Shown here: positions 63,801-64,000 of the stretch, piece by piece
How the letters are laid out: each line of letters begins with the position of its first letter
Numbering within the stretch: position 1 is the first letter of the stretch
NCBI RefSeq assembly: GCF_007830635.1
Contig: NZ_VLLA01000031.1
Location: forward strand, 1 to 64,000
Direction: 5' to 3'
Source: Bradyrhizobium huanghuaihaiense
GTDB lineage: Bacteria > Pseudomonadota > Alphaproteobacteria > Rhizobiales > Xanthobacteraceae
Length of the DNA: 64,000 nt
Notes under the pieces: model-generated
The model's database searches: none
The model's input: the letters and a program-made list of their open reading frames with translations, nothing else
Told to the model about the DNA's origin: nothing
Position numbers and translations under genes: made by a program

Positions 63801-64000
63801 TCGGTTCCTTCACCTTTGAAAACCTGCCCTGCCGCGTCGTGTTCGGCAGCGGAACGCTTGCCTCGGCCAAGGCCGAGGTCGAACGGCTCGGCGGCAAGCG
63901 CGCGCTGGTGCTGACGACGCCGCAGCAGGAGGCCCAGGGCAAACGCCTTGGCGCCGCGCTCGGCCCGCTCTATGCCGGCATCTTTCCCGGCGCCACCATG
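63797..64000 (+). CDS. maleylacetate reductase-like iron-containing dehydrogenase, N-terminal part
   Basis: The first 68 codons, cut by the window end. The start MIGSFTFENLPCRVVFGSGTLASAKAEVERLGGKRALVLTTPQQEAQGKRLG matches maleylacetate reductases of the iron-containing alcohol-dehydrogenase family, which turn maleylacetate into 3-oxoadipate after hydroxyquinol or chlorocatechol cleavage. The Dabb gene in front and the divergent LysR gene fit a resorcinol or hydroxyquinol pathway, whose other genes would lie beyond base 64000. Confidence 0.85.
   Translation, partial: MIGSFTFENLPCRVVFGSGTLASAKAEVERLGGKRALVLTTPQQEAQGKRLGAALGPLYAGIFPGATM

Overview
The window is high-GC alphaproteobacterial chromosome, most likely Bradyrhizobium or a close relative (Bradyrhizobiaceae/Nitrobacteraceae). 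The reasons are the rhizobial order of the flagellar genes, a 524-residue alphaproteobacterial porin, many ABC and TRAP importers with aromatic and malonate catabolism, and short dispersed palindromes of a kind I associate with Bradyrhizobium genomes. The species call is inference. I see no rRNA, tRNA, CRISPR array, transposase or prophage gene.

Layout. (1) 1-15.8 kb is a flagellar cluster. Two tandem flagellin genes (the first cut by the window edge) each have their own structured leader. Behind them is a long minus-strand block, in transcription order motA, fliM, a small membrane gene, fliN, fliG, flhB, flgB, flgC, fliE, flgG, flgA, flgI, motE-like, flgH, fliL, fliP. A divergent plus-strand block carries a DUF1217 gene, flgF and fliI. 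From memory this order closely matches the Sinorhizobium meliloti fla cluster. (2) 15.8-25.2 kb is gene-sparse. It holds two MarR-type regulators, a large porin with a clear terminator, an alpha/beta-hydrolase-like protein without the nucleophile serine, a ketopantoate-reductase-like oxidoreductase, a LysE exporter and several intergenic repeats. (3) 25.2-27.7 kb has a winged-helix/YkgJ cysteine-cluster protein followed by a HerA-like ATPase. (4) 27.7-35.6 kb has a branched-chain-amino-acid-type ABC transporter with a fused LivH-LivM permease, then two CMD/AhpD-type proteins, a luciferase-like FMN monooxygenase and an NlpA/MetQ-type binding protein. (5) 35.8-42.5 kb is a complete malonate module: a GntR regulator (MatR) divergent from a TRAP importer, malonyl-CoA decarboxylase and malonyl-CoA synthetase. 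(6) 42.7-50.2 kb has a frameshifted CoA-transferase gene, a VOC protein, copC-copD, a NiCoT nickel/cobalt permease under a perfect NikR-type operator, and an orphan dipeptide-type binding protein. (7) 50.3-57.1 kb is an aromatic-acid block: benzoylformate decarboxylase, aldehyde dehydrogenase, MHS-type transporter, flavin hydroxylase and a MarR regulator. (8) 57.2-64 kb is a ribose/xylose-type sugar ABC transporter with xylulokinase and a LysR regulator, divergent from a Dabb-domain gene and the start of a maleylacetate-reductase-like gene that runs off the window.

How the genes work together. The flagellar genes encode rod, ring, switch, export and stator parts. The malonate module takes up malonate, activates it to malonyl-CoA and decarboxylates it to acetyl-CoA. 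The benzoylformate block would turn aryl-glyoxylates into benzoates. The most informative non-coding signals are the ribosome-site-sequestering leaders of the flagellins, a 15-bp-arm inverted repeat in the motA/flgF divergent promoter, the GTATGA-N16-TCATAC operator, the paired MatR-like sites, and several dispersed palindromes. I did not find a clearly unprecedented multi-gene system. The best candidates for new biology are the flagellin leaders, the YkgJ/HerA pair, and the luciferase/CMD/NlpA cluster.
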